DNA of 6,085 nucleotides from Methanosarcinales archaeon (GTDB lineage Archaea > Halobacteriota > Syntropharchaeia > Alkanophagales > Methanospirareceae), in the NCBI GenBank assembly GCA_025464425.1, contig JAODGV010000024.1, positions 1,987 to 8,071 on the forward strand, read 5' to 3'. The position numbers and the translations under genes were made by a program. Positions 5,549 through 6,085 of the stretch are shown here, one piece after another (position 1 is the stretch's first letter; every line of letters begins with the position of its first letter). The notes under the pieces are model-generated. The model saw only the letters and a program-made list of their open reading frames with translations, made no database searches and was not told where the DNA came from.

Positions 5549-6085
5549 CTAAGACGGGAGAGAAAGCCGCGTGAACACAGGTATACCAAGGTTTTCAGCG
5601 TCCTCCATCGCCATTCTTTCGACGAAAGGCGATACTATGGCAAGAGAAGGCTTCACTCCTTTTACACGCTCATATAGCTTACCCTTGCGCGAGAGCGCAG
5701 CGACATCGCCCCTGCTTATACTCGATTTCAACTCCACGAGCACATGCTCCGCCCCTCCTCTGTCTCTGATTACCAGATCAACCTCAACGGAGGCTGGATG
5801 TCCGAAGACAAAGCCTTCTTCGTCTTCATAAACCCACTTGCGTACCTTACCGCCGAAGTATTTCTCCACTATGCCCTTCATCCCTTCTCTGAAAGCTTCC
5901 TCTGCAAATATCCCCCAGCGTGCTCCCAGCGCATCCAGTCTGAGCCGAAAAGCGCGCATCCCTTCGTTGAAATCCATTCTAAGTGCTTTTATCTCTGTGC
6001 TGAGTGCTTCTATCCTTCTACCATGCTCCTCGATTATTCCACTGTGCTTCGCAAGTATCCCGTCATGCCTGTCCAGCCGTTCCAG
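5549..6085 (-). CDS. DUF3782-like coiled-coil protein with PD-(D/E)XK-type nuclease fold, 3' part
   Basis: The frame is open to the right edge of the window, giving 178 visible codons; the true start lies outside. An ATG at 5977 is internal, because the 36 codons before it continue the same heptad-like coiled coil (LERLDRHDGILAKHSGII and following). After the coiled coil come LGARWGIFAEEAFREG (about visible residues 53-68), then VEVDLVI and, about 15 residues later, VELKSS. The Asp of EVD and the E-x-K of ELK match the catalytic pattern of the PD-(D/E)XK fold, and the Glu-rich helix in EEAF is the usual first-helix Glu. The end (LAIVSPFVERMAMEDAENLGIPVFT) fits DUF3782-type proteins common in archaea. 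Cellular role is not known; some family members are in mobile or multi-copy families. Nuclease activity is inference from the motif. Confidence 0.75.
   Translation of the reverse strand: MERLDRHDGILAKHSGIIEEHGRRIEALSTEIKALRMDFNEGMRAFRLRLDALGARWGIFAEEAFREGMKGIVEKYFGGKVRKWVYEDEEGFVFGHPASVEVDLVIRDRGGAEHVLVELKSSISRGDVAALSRKGKLYERVKGVKPSLAIVSPFVERMAMEDAENLGIPVFTRLSLPS

Noticed and set aside
5520..5560. Possible hairpin terminator after the DUF3782-like gene
   Set aside because: The CTTAGG/CCTGAG arms pair weakly with a wobble and no T-rich run follows, so a terminator cannot be supported.

Overview
This window looks like the chromosome of a euryarchaeon from a methanogen-type lineage. The support is a HdrA-type heterodisulfide reductase subunit, the archaeal (GHMP-family) shikimate kinase instead of the bacterial type, an archaeal-style PRPP synthetase, tandem DUF116 membrane proteins, a DUF3782-like nuclease-fold protein, and TATA-box promoters. 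Gene content and coding style would fit an ANME-1/Methanophagales-like or related lineage, but that placement is an inference and cannot be proved from 6 kb.

Layout. Positions 1-947 (minus) hold the 5' part of an hdrA-like gene that continues past the left edge. It diverges, across a 160-bp intergenic region with promoters for both strands, from shikimate kinase (1108-1881, plus). The kinase frame closes early: its conserved C-terminus continues in another frame to 1984, so a frameshift is present. Ketol-acid reductoisomerase ilvC follows at 1989-2975, with its own TATA box inside the end of the kinase gene. ilvC converges on, and overlaps by 21 bp, the PRPP synthetase prs (2955-3839, minus). 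prs is translationally coupled by an ATGA overlap to a small charge-segregated protein (3836-4099, minus). Upstream on the minus strand are two tandem paralogous DUF116 proteins (4157-4804 and 4801-5481), also joined by an ATGA overlap. Last is the 3' part of a coiled-coil plus PD-(D/E)XK-like (DUF3782-type) gene (5549 to beyond 6085, minus).

How the genes fit together. Shikimate kinase (aromatic amino acids), KARI (branched-chain amino acids) and PRPP synthetase (nucleotides, His, Trp) are core anabolism. HdrA belongs to flavin-based electron transfer. The DUF116 pair and the small protein have no assignable function. No CRISPR array, tRNA, rRNA or insertion sequence was recognised.

The most notable points are the frameshifted shikimate kinase, an HdrA variant that lacks the usual N-terminal domain and carries a 28-residue insertion inside its second ferredoxin-type cysteine motif, a KARI with a divergent loop after its catalytic Lys, the tandem Cys-rich DUF116 pair, and a mix of leaderless-type and leadered promoters.
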